Shown in pieces: positions 1 to 8,745 of a stretch of 64,000 bases of DNA. Every line of letters starts with the position of its first letter. Positions within the stretch are counted from its first letter, which is position 1. The stretch covers positions 145,076 through 209,075 of the forward strand of contig NZ_CADIKK010000012.1 of the NCBI RefSeq assembly GCF_902859915.1. Direction: 5' to 3'. This DNA is from Paraburkholderia ultramafica (lineage in GTDB: Bacteria > Pseudomonadota > Gammaproteobacteria > Burkholderiales > Burkholderiaceae). Under the pieces are notes generated by a model. It was not told the DNA's origin and did no database searches. It was given only the letters and a program-made list of their open reading frames with translations. A program made the translations under genes and the position numbers.

Positions 1-868
1 GCGCGACAACCAGGCGGTGAAGCAGGGCGATCTGCTGTTTCGCATCGATCCGCGTCCGTACCAGGATGCGCTGACGCGGGGCAAGGCGTCCCTGATCGCG
101 CTCGACCACCAGATCGAACTGACGCAGCGCACGGTCAATGCGCAGCAGTACAACGCGCAGTCGGTGCGCGCCGCTGTCGAGCGCGCGCGAGCGGCGGCCG
201 GCCAGGCGTCCGACACGCTGAACCGCATGGAGCCGCTGCTGTCGCATGGTTACGTATCGGCGGAGGATGTCGACCGCGCCCGTACCGCGCAACGCGCCAC
301 CCAGGCCGAACTCAGCGCCGCGCAATTGCAGGCGCAGCAGGCGGCAGCGGCTGTGAGCGGCGTCGACGCGCTGGTCGCGCAACGTGCCGTCGTCATGGCC
401 GAGATCGCGATTGCTGAGCTGAACCTCGAATATGCGACCGTGCGGGCGCCTTTCGACGGACGTGTCGTGTCGTTGAAGACCTCGCTGGGGCAGTTCGCGT
501 CGGCGCTCAAACCGGTCTTCACGCTGATCGATACGCGCAACTGGTACGTGGTCGCGAATTTTCGCGAGACCGAACTCAAGGGCATTCGCGCGGGGACGCC
601 CGCCACGGTCTACCTGATGATTGATACAGGCCAGCGCTTCCAGGGCACCGTCGATTCAATCAGCTATGGCATCGCATCCGACGAAGGCGGCCTGGCGTTG
701 CCGGGCGGATTGCCACGCATCCAACGCACGCTTAACTGGGTCCATGTATCGCAGCGGTTCCCGGTGAAAATCCGCGTCGACAAACCGAACCCGGAACTGT
801 TTCGCGTCGGAACATCGGCGGTGGCGGTGCTGCACCCCGGGCGCGGCAGCGATGGCGCAGGCCACTAA
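1..868 (+). CDS. HlyD/EmrA-type periplasmic adaptor (5' end outside window)
   Basis: The frame is open from base 2, so the true start lies left of the window; the GTG at 17 is internal. The visible part begins in the lipoyl/barrel-sandwich half (QGDLLFRIDPRPYQDAL), continues with a long alanine- and glutamine-rich coiled-coil hairpin, then the second lipoyl half (IAELNLEYATVRAPFDGRV) and the beta-barrel domain. This is the layout of membrane-fusion proteins that bridge an inner-membrane pump to an outer-membrane channel. The FUSC pump and NodT channel follow on the same strand, so it is probably the adaptor of an AaeAB-like aromatic acid or drug efflux system. The substrate cannot be read from sequence. 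Confidence 0.9.
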   Translation, partial: RDNQAVKQGDLLFRIDPRPYQDALTRGKASLIALDHQIELTQRTVNAQQYNAQSVRAAVERARAAAGQASDTLNRMEPLLSHGYVSAEDVDRARTAQRATQAELSAAQLQAQQAAAAVSGVDALVAQRAVVMAEIAIAELNLEYATVRAPFDGRVVSLKTSLGQFASALKPVFTLIDTRNWYVVANFRETELKGIRAGTPATVYLMIDTGQRFQGTVDSISYGIASDEGGLALPGGLPRIQRTLNWVHVSQRFPVKIRVDKPNPELFRVGTSAVAVLHPGRGSDGAGH

Positions 869-903
869 GGGACGCCACTGAGGAACGCCACTGAGGAACG
901 CCG
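869..903 (+). repeat. 13-bp tandem repeat carrying the FUSC ribosome binding site
   Basis: The spacer between the adaptor stop and the FUSC start consists of two adjacent copies of a 13-bp unit (GGGACGCCACTGA, then GGAACGCCACTGA) and a partial third (GGAACGCCG) running into the ATG at 904. Each unit ends in TGA and the next begins GGA, so GAGG-type Shine-Dalgarno sequences are repeated. Copy number could affect spacing or translation of the pump; this is inference. Confidence 0.7.
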
Positions 904-3021
904 ATGGCTGCCGCCGACTACCTGCCCGCTATGCCCGTTATGCTGCGCGATGCCGGCGCTTTCCTCGCGCGCGAGCTTGCGCCTTTTCCGGGGCGCCTCA
1001 ACGTGATGTTGCGCTGCATGCTGACGAGCGCCATCGTGATCGTCGTGTCGATGGCGCTCGAGGTGCCGTCGCTCGCGCTGTCGCTGCTGGTGGTGTTTTA
1101 CGTCACGCAGGCCAACGTGGTGGTGACGCGGCTGGTCGGCCTGATGTTCATCATCGGATCGACGCTTGGCATCGGTCTGTCGATCCTGCTGCTGAAGTTC
1201 ACGTTCGATTACCCGTTAGTGCGCATCGTCGTCGCGAGTCTGCTGTTCTTCGGCAGCGTGTACCTGTTACGGGTTCTGAAAATCGGCGTCGTGTTTTTTA
1301 TCGTCGCCATCGTCATCATCTACGTGCAGAGCTTCGTCGACCAGACCGATCAGGCCGACCTGCTGATCCGGACGGTGCTGTGGGTCTGGGTCGCCGTCAA
1401 CTATCCGATCGCGCTGACGCTCGTGGTCAATACGCTGCTGTTGCCCGCCGAACCGCAGTTGCAACTCAAAGCGGAAATCCATCGGCAACTGACGGTGCTG
1501 CAAGCGCGGCTGACGCAACTGATCGACGGCGGCACGAACGCCGCGCCGATCACGCTGGCGGAGGTCCAGCAAGGCGCGCTGACGCTGCAAAAGCTGCTGC
1601 GGTTCACGACGATGCGTGACGCGCACTATCGCGAGCATCAGGCGTTGCAGCTTGCGTGCATTGCCACGGTGTCGCGCCTCTATCGCGGCGCGAGCGAATT
1701 GCCCGTCAGCGGGCCGGGCCCCTCGGCTGCGCAAGCGATGTTGCGCGAGCTGCGCGCGAACTGCACGGCGCTCGACGAAGCGGTCATGAGCGGCGAGCCG
1801 TATCGCTACGTGCGCACGGCAACCCCTGAAGAGCGCGCTGCCGCCGATACGTTTCCCGCCGCAGCCGAATTGCAGCGCGCGCTGCACGCATTCGCGGATC
1901 TCGTTGCGAGCGGCGCGGCACCCGGTGCCGCTCCCGATAAGCCGCCCGCGAGCGAGCCGATGGTCGTGCCCGACGCATGGACCAATCCGGCGTACCTGCG
2001 CTTTTCGCTGAAGACGCTGCTGGCCGTGCTGGTCTGCTATGTGTTCTACAACGCGGTCGACTGGCAGGGCATTCACACGATCATGCTGACGTGCCTGATC
2101 GTCGCGCTGCCGAGCCTCGGCGCATCGATGCAGCGGGCCTTGCTGCGCGTTGCCGGGGCAGCCACCGGCAGTGCGCTGGCGCTGTTCATGGTCGTGTTCG
2201 TGATTCCGCACCTCGACGACATTGTCGGGCTGCTGCTGATGAGCTTGCCCGTCATCGCGCTCGGCGCGTGGCTAGCCGCCGGTTCCGAACGGATCGCCTA
2301 CGCGGGCATCCAGGTGGTGTTCACCTTCTCGCTCGCGTTGCTCGAACAGTTCTCGCCGACCACCAATCTCACCGAAATCCGCGACCGGATGGTTGGCATT
2401 CTGCTGGGCGTCGGCGTGGCGACCTTCGTGCAGATGTCGTTCTGGCGTGAGGGCGAAGGCGACGTGCTGCGGCAGAAACTCGCCACGATGCTGCGCGCCA
2501 TCGCCGCGCAACTGCCCGCGCCACGCCAGGGCGTCGAGATACCGGATCAATTGCCCGCTGCGCAGCGTCAGTTGCAGGCATGGGCCGCGCTGGCCGATTG
2601 CGAGGCGACGCTCTCGCGCGTCGCACTCGAGCCCAGCTGGCAGGAAGGCGAGCAGGCGCAACTGACACTGCGCGCGCAAACCGTCCTTGCGCAAGGCCGG
2701 GAGATCATGCTCGCCGGCAATGCGCTGAGTAGCACGCTGGCCGCGCAAGCTGGTTCGGCAAGTCCGCAAATCGACCACGCAGCGCGCGCCGCGCAGGACC
2801 AGGCCTGCGCGGAAATCAACCGATATGCGGACGACCTTGCCGCCAATCCGCCCGTCGCCCACGCGCCGCGACGGGTCGACATCGCCGCGCAGCCCGCCGA
2901 AACCGCCGACATGCCGCTGATCGCCGCAGCGCAAGACCTGGCGCGACAGGTAGCGGGGCTACCCGACTGGCGCCTCGAGGCTCCCGTCACGGCGTCCTCT
3001 TCAGAGGCTGTCCAGACATGA
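904..3021 (+). CDS. FUSC-family inner-membrane efflux pump (AaeB-like)
   Basis: A 705-residue protein with the duplicated layout of the FUSC / aromatic acid exporter family: a block of about five hydrophobic segments (residues ~40-180), a soluble region with charged helices (~190-350), a second hydrophobic block (~365-520) and a C-terminal cytoplasmic helical domain. Such proteins export aromatic acids or drugs together with a periplasmic adaptor and an outer-membrane channel, which are the two flanking genes. GAGGAA lies just before the ATG at 904. The stop overlaps the next start as ATGA, indicating translational coupling. The substrate is unknown. Confidence 0.9.
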   Translation: MAAADYLPAMPVMLRDAGAFLARELAPFPGRLNVMLRCMLTSAIVIVVSMALEVPSLALSLLVVFYVTQANVVVTRLVGLMFIIGSTLGIGLSILLLKFTFDYPLVRIVVASLLFFGSVYLLRVLKIGVVFFIVAIVIIYVQSFVDQTDQADLLIRTVLWVWVAVNYPIALTLVVNTLLLPAEPQLQLKAEIHRQLTVLQARLTQLIDGGTNAAPITLAEVQQGALTLQKLLRFTTMRDAHYREHQALQLACIATVSRLYRGASELPVSGPGPSAAQAMLRELRANCTALDEAVMSGEPYRYVRTATPEERAAADTFPAAAELQRALHAFADLVASGAAPGAAPDKPPASEPMVVPDAWTNPAYLRFSLKTLLAVLVCYVFYNAVDWQGIHTIMLTCLIVALPSLGASMQRALLRVAGAATGSALALFMVVFVIPHLDDIVGLLLMSLPVIALGAWLAAGSERIAYAGIQVVFTFSLALLEQFSPTTNLTEIRDRMVGILLGVGVATFVQMSFWREGEGDVLRQKLATMLRAIAAQLPAPRQGVEIPDQLPAAQRQLQAWAALADCEATLSRVALEPSWQEGEQAQLTLRAQTVLAQGREIMLAGNALSSTLAAQAGSASPQIDHAARAAQDQACAEINRYADDLAANPPVAHAPRRVDIAAQPAETADMPLIAAAQDLARQVAGLPDWRLEAPVTASSSEAVQT

Positions 3022-4520
3022 ACGCGCACATGAACGCGCGATCCGGTCTCCGCGTCAGATCGTGGCGTCGCTGCGCCCTGTGCATCGCGTGGTCGTTGTG
3101 CATCGGCCTGCCGGGTTGCGCGCTGATCCACAAGAACGGCACGCCGTATGCCGAGATTTCGCCCGAGCAGATCAATCTCGCCGACGACATCCATCTTGCG
3201 CGCGATGGCTGGCCCGCCGCGCGCTGGTGGAGTCGTTATCGCGACGAGCAGCTCGACGCGCTGATCGATCAGGCGCTCGCCGATGCGCCGACGATGGTGA
3301 TTGCGCGAACCCGCGTCGCGCAGGCGAAGTCGGACGTCGAGCTGGTCAGAACGGGGTCGAGCCTTCAGGTGGTGGCGCTTGCCTTCGTGGATCGCGAGCA
3401 TGTTTCCGCGAACGGCTTTCTCGGCCCGTTCGCGAAGAACGAACCGGAGTTGGGGCTGACGGGCCCGTGGTACACCGAGGGTGTGGTCGGGCTGGGCGCC
3501 AGTCTGAACGTCGACATCTGGGGCAAGCAGCGCGCGCAGGTCGCCGCGTCGCTCGGCGTAAGCAATGCGCGGCTTGCTGAAACGTCCGCCGTCGAACTCG
3601 AAATCTCTGCCGACGTCGCGCAGTTGTACTACGGCATTCAGACGACTTACCAGCTTATCGATCTGCTCAACGAGTCGCACGAGGTAGCGGAGTTCTCGGT
3701 GCAAGCACACGACGCGCGGGCGGTGCGCGGCCTCGAGCCCCGAACCCAGCTTGAGGAAGCCCGTGCGCAGCAACTGGCCATCGAACGGCAGATCGTTGCA
3801 GCGCAAAACCAGATACAGCTGTATCGCGAATCGCTGCGAGCGCTGGTCGGCACGGGACCCAATGGCTTGCCTCCAATCGAGCCTGTCGCGTTGCCGCGCT
3901 CGCACGCGGCCTTGCCCGCGACGCTCTCTTATGAACTCCTGGCCCGGCGGCCCGATCTGCAGGCGATGCGCTGGTACGTGGCGGCATCGTTCGACCGGAT
4001 CGATGCGGCGAAAGCGGCGTTCTATCCGAGCTTCGACATCAGGGCATTCTTCGGCTACAACGCATTGCATCTGTCCGACCTTTTCACGCATGCGAGCCAG
4101 CAGATCAACCTGATTCCGGGCCTGACTCTGCCGATTTTCGATGGTGGCCGGCTCAACGCGAACCTTAGCGGCGCGCGTGAGGGCAGCAATCTGTTGATCG
4201 AGCAGTACAACCAGGCCGTCCTCAATGCGGTACGCGATGTCGCGCAGACGGGCAGCCGTCTGCAGGCCCTCGATGCGGAGACCGCGTTGCAGAAGCAGCG
4301 GATCGAATCGGTTGCGTTCGCGCGGGACAGCGTTGAAGCGCACTATCAGCGTGGCCTCACTAGCCGCCTGGCGGCGCTCGAGGCACGTCAGCCGGTGATC
4401 GCCGAACAGGTCGCGCTGCTCACGCTCCGCGCTCAGATGCTCAGTCAGGAGATCGCGTTGACGAAGGCGCTCGGCGGCGGCTATCGTGCCGATCCGCCCG
4501 TCGAACTCAAGCCGCGTTGA
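3018..4520 (+). CDS. NodT-family outer-membrane efflux lipoprotein
   Basis: A 500-residue protein of the TolC/OprM/NodT class. The N-terminus has an arginine-rich start, a hydrophobic stretch and a lipobox-like GLPGC around residue 33, followed by WWSRYRDEQLDALIDQAL, typical of the first periplasmic helix. Two repeated outer-membrane efflux domains follow; the NARL, RPDL and IPIFDGG-like (LTLPIFDGGRLNANL) motifs are characteristic. It starts four bases inside the FUSC gene (ATGA), so the three efflux genes form one operon. It should be the trimeric exit duct of this system. Confidence 0.93.
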   Translation: MNAHMNARSGLRVRSWRRCALCIAWSLCIGLPGCALIHKNGTPYAEISPEQINLADDIHLARDGWPAARWWSRYRDEQLDALIDQALADAPTMVIARTRVAQAKSDVELVRTGSSLQVVALAFVDREHVSANGFLGPFAKNEPELGLTGPWYTEGVVGLGASLNVDIWGKQRAQVAASLGVSNARLAETSAVELEISADVAQLYYGIQTTYQLIDLLNESHEVAEFSVQAHDARAVRGLEPRTQLEEARAQQLAIERQIVAAQNQIQLYRESLRALVGTGPNGLPPIEPVALPRSHAALPATLSYELLARRPDLQAMRWYVAASFDRIDAAKAAFYPSFDIRAFFGYNALHLSDLFTHASQQINLIPGLTLPIFDGGRLNANLSGAREGSNLLIEQYNQAVLNAVRDVAQTGSRLQALDAETALQKQRIESVAFARDSVEAHYQRGLTSRLAALEARQPVIAEQVALLTLRAQMLSQEIALTKALGGGYRADPPVELKPR

Positions 4521-4550
4521 ACGCGCAAGTGAGCAGGGCGTGAGCGGGTT

Positions 4551-5000
4551 TCAGAACTGCTGCGCGCGTAGCGAGTCGAATTCCGCGCGGCACACGTCGC
4601 CAAACTTGCCGAGGATGTCGATCGAGCCATCCGCGAGCATTTCGCGAATCTCGATGAAGGTCTTGTCCGGCGCAAGGTAAGTGTCCACGATCTTGCGTCC
4701 GATCACGTCGGCTTCATCCGCGACTTCGCGCGATGACCAGACCCGCATGCGGCCGATCTTCGCATAGAGGTTGCCGAGCGCAGGGAGATTCGGCTCGTTG
4801 TGTTGCAGCGCGTCGACATAGCAGTTCGTCGCTTCTTCAATGAACTCCTTGTAGAGCTCCTGCCGCCGGGCGCGGTCATGCGCCCGCCACTCCGCGCGAA
4901 CCTGGGTGCGTTGGGTCAGCCATGATGCAAGTACCGATGTCAGGCCGCCAATCGCAGCGCCGACAAGTGCAGCCAGGGCGGAGATGACCGACGGATTCAT
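4551..5000 (-). CDS. small membrane-anchored hypothetical protein
   Basis: A 149-residue protein starting at ATG 5000, chosen because AAAGGATG precedes it at suitable distance and because a hydrophobic N-terminal anchor (SVISALAALVGAAIGGLTSVLASWL) then begins the protein. The rest is a hydrophilic, highly charged helical domain (TQRTQVRAEWRAHDRARRQELYKEF region) likely facing the cytoplasm. This matches small hypothetical proteins seen scattered in Proteobacteria. No function is assigned. It converges on the efflux operon and has no obvious partner. Confidence 0.7.
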   Translation of the reverse strand: MNPSVISALAALVGAAIGGLTSVLASWLTQRTQVRAEWRAHDRARRQELYKEFIEEATNCYVDALQHNEPNLPALGNLYAKIGRMRVWSSREVADEADVIGRKIVDTYLAPDKTFIEIREMLADGSIDILGKFGDVCRAEFDSLRAQQF

Positions 5001-5534
5001 GGGGCATCCTTTGGTTTTTGGTTTCCATTCACGCTCATACATATTAGTGCCGGCGCGTGAACTTCTCAGGTTGGCATGCTGATGTCGTGAGCAGAGATGG
5101 GTGAAGCCGAAGGAAACGTGTTTCGTCGCGATCGGCAAAGCGCAAGCAGTTGTCCTTTTGCGCATTGAGGAAGAGTTGACCCGCGGCACGGCATCCTCAC
5201 AGTCATGAGCCCAGTCGGTCGATAGATATTGCTCGTCTGATACGTGGCGCGCGCGGAATTGGATGGATTCGTGATGGTTGCGGACATGGACAAGTTTTTG
5301 TGTACGAGCACTGAGAGCACGTCGAGCGCGGGCTTATTCCGGATTATATTTGACATAATATAAATTATCACCGGACATGGTTGTAGTAGCATTTCTAGAA
5401 ATGCCGTGAGTGCATCCACGTAAAGTGCATCGATATCACCACGTAATTTCCGTTGGTAATCGCTCTCTGATTTCCGACGCGATTTAGGTGAATTGAGCAA
5501 GTCCGATTTTTCGGGTCCACGGCAAGCAGTGAAT
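5001..5534. other. AT-rich intergenic island with inverted repeat
   Basis: No convincing gene is seen in these 534 bases; a 144-codon minus-strand open frame has poor composition and no family resemblance. The part near 5335-5380 is clearly more AT-rich than its surroundings and holds a perfect 7-bp inverted repeat, TTATATT (5344-5350) and AATATAA (5357-5363), with a 6-base spacer. It may contain promoter or silencer sequence for the minus-strand gene ending at 4551, or be foreign DNA. Confidence 0.45.
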
Positions 5535-6449
5535 TCAAGTCTCGCGTAGCGTCAGTTCGACATGCTTGAGGCGCCGTATGATTCGCTCGACGAACTCCAG
5601 TGTCACGTGCGGCAAAGCACGCTGATTCGGGACGATGATGCCGACCGTGAGCGCGTTCACGTTTTCATCGTCGAGCGGACGCCACACCACGTCGCCGCGC
5701 GACAGTTCGTCGAGGAAAGCCAGTTTGGAGAAGAACGAAATGCCCCGGCCGGACGCAATCAGCCGCTTGAGGAGTGTCGTGGAGTTGCAGGTCACGCTGG
5801 GTTGCAACGATTCCCAGTACTCGGGGAAGTCACTCGTGACAACGCCCTGGATCGGCGAGCGGCCCTCGAGCCGCAAAAACGCATGGTTGCGGCACTCGTC
5901 GAAGCTGATTCGCTCCGTCTTCGCGAGCGGATGCGAAGACGCCATCACGACGCCCGGCGGCAGCGGCACTTCCGCCACAACATCAAGACCCGCGGGCAGC
6001 CTGGTGATGTATGAAATGCCGATGTCGTACTCGCCACTCACGAGCCGCGGCGGCACATCGTGCGGCGGCACCGCGACGATCGAATAGGTCACGGCCGGAT
6101 AGACGTCCGAGAATTCCTCGACCGTGGCCGGCAGAAAGTCCACGAACAGCGAGTCCATCGCCGCGACCGACACGTGCCCCTTGCGTTCGCCCTTCAGATC
6201 GTCGAGTTCGCTGCGCATCAGATGGAAATCGTTCAGCGTCGCGCGAATGTGCTGCAGCACGCGTTCGCCGGCCGCGTTCAGGCGAATGCCGTTCGGCAGC
6301 CGGTCGAACAGTTCGGTTCCCATCTCGGCTTCGAGCTTCAGGATTTGCCGGTTCACCGCGCTGGACGCGACATAGAGATTCTGTGCCGCCTTTCGGATCG
6401 AACTGCACCGCGCCACTTCGACAAAATATTTCAGGACGTTCGCATGCAT
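5535..6449 (-). CDS. LysR-family transcriptional regulator
   Basis: A 304-residue LysR protein: N-terminal winged helix-turn-helix (FVEVARCSSIRKAAQNLYVA through NRQILKLEAEMGTELFDR) and a C-terminal ligand-binding domain (residues ~90-295). Its ATG at 6449 lies only nine bases after the ferredoxin stop on the same strand, so it is the last gene of the ABC importer/CoA-transferase operon. LysR genes are often divergent from their targets; here the regulator would be made from the operon it may control. A low-molecular-weight effector, perhaps the imported compound or a catabolite, is inferred. Confidence 0.9.
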   Translation of the reverse strand: MHANVLKYFVEVARCSSIRKAAQNLYVASSAVNRQILKLEAEMGTELFDRLPNGIRLNAAGERVLQHIRATLNDFHLMRSELDDLKGERKGHVSVAAMDSLFVDFLPATVEEFSDVYPAVTYSIVAVPPHDVPPRLVSGEYDIGISYITRLPAGLDVVAEVPLPPGVVMASSHPLAKTERISFDECRNHAFLRLEGRSPIQGVVTSDFPEYWESLQPSVTCNSTTLLKRLIASGRGISFFSKLAFLDELSRGDVVWRPLDDENVNALTVGIIVPNQRALPHVTLEFVERIIRRLKHVELTLRET

Positions 6450-6458
6450 CGTGTTGCC

Positions 6459-6794
6459 TCAATTCGTGGCCCGCACCGGCCACGCCGCGACCTCGGGATG
6501 ATCGCAGGCTACCCTACCCACGTCGCAAGCGCCACCCGGTGAACCGAGGGCGCTCACCCGCGCGCCGAAGAATTCACGGTTCACGGCGGCGAACGACGCC
6601 TCCGCGGGCGGGAGTTCTTCGTCGTGAAAGATGGCCTCGGTCGGGCACACCGACACGCACACCCCGCAACTGATACATTCCTCGGGATGAATGTAGAGGG
6701 TGCGCCCGCCTTCATAGATGCAGTCGACCGGGCAGCATTTCACGCATGCACCGTCTTTCACGTCGATGCAAGGCGAGGTGATAACGCAGGCCAT
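6459..6794 (-). CDS. 7Fe (3Fe-4S + 4Fe-4S) ferredoxin
   Basis: A 111-residue ferredoxin starting at ATG 6794. It has CIDVKDGACVKCCPVDCIY, the pattern of the 3Fe-4S/4Fe-4S site of FdxA-type ferredoxins, followed by CISCGVCVSVCP for the 4Fe-4S cluster. The C-terminal tail after residue ~65 is alanine-rich with two further cysteines. Stop of the preceding hydratase and this start overlap as TGATG, so the two are co-translated. It probably passes electrons to or from the FAD-dependent oxidoreductase of the same operon; that partnership is inference. Confidence 0.9.
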   Translation of the reverse strand: MACVITSPCIDVKDGACVKCCPVDCIYEGGRTLYIHPEECISCGVCVSVCPTEAIFHDEELPPAEASFAAVNREFFGARVSALGSPGGACDVGRVACDHPEVAAWPVRATN

Positions 6795-7567
6795 CAGCGT
6801 CCGCTCCAGCAAGGCTGGCGCTTTTCCTGGAAGGCGCGCACGCCTTCGTGCGCGTCCTCGGATTGAAGTGCGGTAACCAGCGCGGGCAGCCGCAGCGCCT
6901 GCGCTTCCGCCGCCGACAGCGTGGCGGTGCGCCTGACCACCTGCTTGATTGCCTGCAACGACAACGGCGCGCACGCCAGCACAGCGTCGACCCAGCGTTG
7001 AACAGCGGCATCGAGTTCGGCGCGCGGCACGACCTCGTTGACGAGGCCCATGTCAAGCCCTTCGCGTGCCGAAACCCGCCGGCCAGTCAGAAGCATCGCC
7101 ATCGCCTGGCGATACGGAATCTGGCGTTGCAGCAGGGTCATGCCGCCGTCGAGCGGCATCCGGCCGACCAGCGCCTCGGGCAAGCCGAAACTCGCCTCCT
7201 CGCACGCAATCACGAGATCGCACCCCAGCACCATTTCGAAGCCGCCACCGAGCGCATAGCCATTGACACGCGCGATCACCGGCACATTGAGGGTCTCGCG
7301 TAGCGCAATGCCACCGAACCCGCCGGGACGCGGCGCGGCCCAGTATTCAAGGCCGCTCATCGACGGGTTCTTCAGGTCCGCGCCGACACAGAACGCCCGC
7401 TCGCCCTCACCGGTCAGAACCACGGCGCGCACGTCGCGGTTATGCTCCAGTTCGGTCCAGATGCGTTGCAGTTCGGCTTCGGTCACGAGGTCGACGGCGT
7501 TGAGCGCCTCCGGCCGTGCGAGTGTCACGGTGGCGACATGCTGATCGACAACAAGGCGTACGCTCAT
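6794..7567 (-). CDS. enoyl-CoA hydratase/isomerase (crotonase family)
   Basis: A 257-residue crotonase-fold enzyme. The start at ATG 7567 overlaps the CoA-transferase stop (ATGA); an upstream in-frame start would bury the gene deeper in its neighbour. Oxyanion-hole segments are visible: RAFCVGADLK (residues ~65-75) and NGYALGGGFEMVLGCDL (~100-120), with the catalytic-region glutamates in FGLPEALVGRMPLDGG. It should act on a CoA thioester made by the adjacent CoA-transferase. The exact substrate and reaction (hydration, isomerisation or ring cleavage) are not deducible. Confidence 0.9.
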   Translation of the reverse strand: MSVRLVVDQHVATVTLARPEALNAVDLVTEAELQRIWTELEHNRDVRAVVLTGEGERAFCVGADLKNPSMSGLEYWAAPRPGGFGGIALRETLNVPVIARVNGYALGGGFEMVLGCDLVIACEEASFGLPEALVGRMPLDGGMTLLQRQIPYRQAMAMLLTGRRVSAREGLDMGLVNEVVPRAELDAAVQRWVDAVLACAPLSLQAIKQVVRRTATLSAAEAQALRLPALVTALQSEDAHEGVRAFQEKRQPCWSGR

Positions 7568-8745
7568 GCCGCCTCCGTGGCGACACCGCCGCACAATTGC
7601 TGAAGCACTTCCTCGGTGTGCTGCCCGAGCTTCGGCGGCGCGCGCCGCAGGCCGACCGGGGCGAGCGACAACTCGATCGGACTACCGATGAAACGCACCG
7701 GCTGCCCTTCGCCCTCGCCTTCGATGATCAACTGGTTATGCACCGTCTGCGGATCGACGAGCGCTTCGCGCAGATCGCGCACCGGCGCGCATAGCAGATC
7801 CTGCTCGTCGAGGCGCGCCAGCCAGAAGTCACGCGTATTGGCCGCGAAGCGATCGCGGAAGATGCCTTGCAGCACCGCCTTGTGGACGAACTGCTGTTCG
7901 AGGTTGCGAAAGCGCGGATCGGCGGACAGGTCGTCGATTTGCAGCGCTGCGCAGATGTCGCGCAACGGGTTTGGCTTGAAGGCGCCGACCAGCACGAGCG
8001 CACCGTCCTGCGTGTCGAACACGCCGGAGAGCGGCATCGCGGCCCAGTTCACTTCCGAGTCGGCCATCATGATCATCGCGGCCTCCTGCATCTGCATGGC
8101 GAGCATCGAGTTGTAGAGCGACACGTTGACCTTTTGGCCTTCGCCGGTGCGCTCGCGATGCAGCAACGCGAGCAGAACGCCCTGCACCATGTGCATGCCG
8201 GCCGAATAGTCGGCGAGCGCCGTCGGATACACGGAGATCGGCAGCGAGTCGTCGGCGCGGCGCGCCATCACGCCGCTCATCGCCTGCGCGAGCACGTCCT
8301 GTCCGCCCTTGTGCGCATACGGGCCGGTTTCTCCAAAGCCCGATCCCGCCGCGTAGATGATCCGCGGATTGAGGCGGCGGCAATCCTCATAGCCGATGCC
8401 CATGCGGTCCATGACGCCCGCGCGAAAATTGCTGGCGACCACATCGGCCTCGGCGATCATGGTCTTGAGCGCCGCCATCTGTCCGGCGTCGCGCAGATCG
8501 AGCGCCACGCTGCGCTTGTTGCGGTTCAGACTGCAGAAGATCGGGTTGTCCGCGCCGGCCACCGGCTCGAACGTCGAGCGGCTCAGGTCGCCCGCGCCCT
8601 TTCTCTCGACCTTGATGACATCCGCGCCGTAATCCGCGAGCATCTGGGTACAAACCGGCCCCATCATGACCTGCGTCAGATCGATGACGCGCACGCCGGC
8701 GAGCGGCAAGTCATGGGTCTTGTTCGTGTTGTGCGTGACACTCAT
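7564..8745 (-). CDS. CaiB/BaiF-type (class III) CoA-transferase
   Basis: A 393-residue family III CoA-transferase: N-terminal VRVIDLTQVMMGPVCTQMLADYGADVIKVE, the family signature near residues 20-50, and the central GFGETGPYAHKGGQD loop. The aspartate nucleophile expected after the SGVMAR region is replaced in a local alignment by residues near DDSLPISV, so its position is not settled by eye. Family members move CoA from one acyl thioester to an organic acid by a ping-pong mechanism. Its stop overlaps the hydratase start and its start overlaps the FAD enzyme stop (both ATGA), showing tight coupling. Confidence 0.92.
   Translation of the reverse strand: MSVTHNTNKTHDLPLAGVRVIDLTQVMMGPVCTQMLADYGADVIKVERKGAGDLSRSTFEPVAGADNPIFCSLNRNKRSVALDLRDAGQMAALKTMIAEADVVASNFRAGVMDRMGIGYEDCRRLNPRIIYAAGSGFGETGPYAHKGGQDVLAQAMSGVMARRADDSLPISVYPTALADYSAGMHMVQGVLLALLHRERTGEGQKVNVSLYNSMLAMQMQEAAMIMMADSEVNWAAMPLSGVFDTQDGALVLVGAFKPNPLRDICAALQIDDLSADPRFRNLEQQFVHKAVLQGIFRDRFAANTRDFWLARLDEQDLLCAPVRDLREALVDPQTVHNQLIIEGEGEGQPVRFIGSPIELSLAPVGLRRAPPKLGQHTEEVLQQLCGGVATEAA

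Noticed and set aside
2568..4343. 591-codon minus-strand open frame opposite the FUSC and NodT genes
   Set aside because: Antisense to two well-supported genes; composition is arginine-rich, typical of GC-rich shadows.
5066..5500. 144-codon minus-strand open frame in the AT-rich gap
   Set aside because: Poor codon use, no start signal and no family resemblance.
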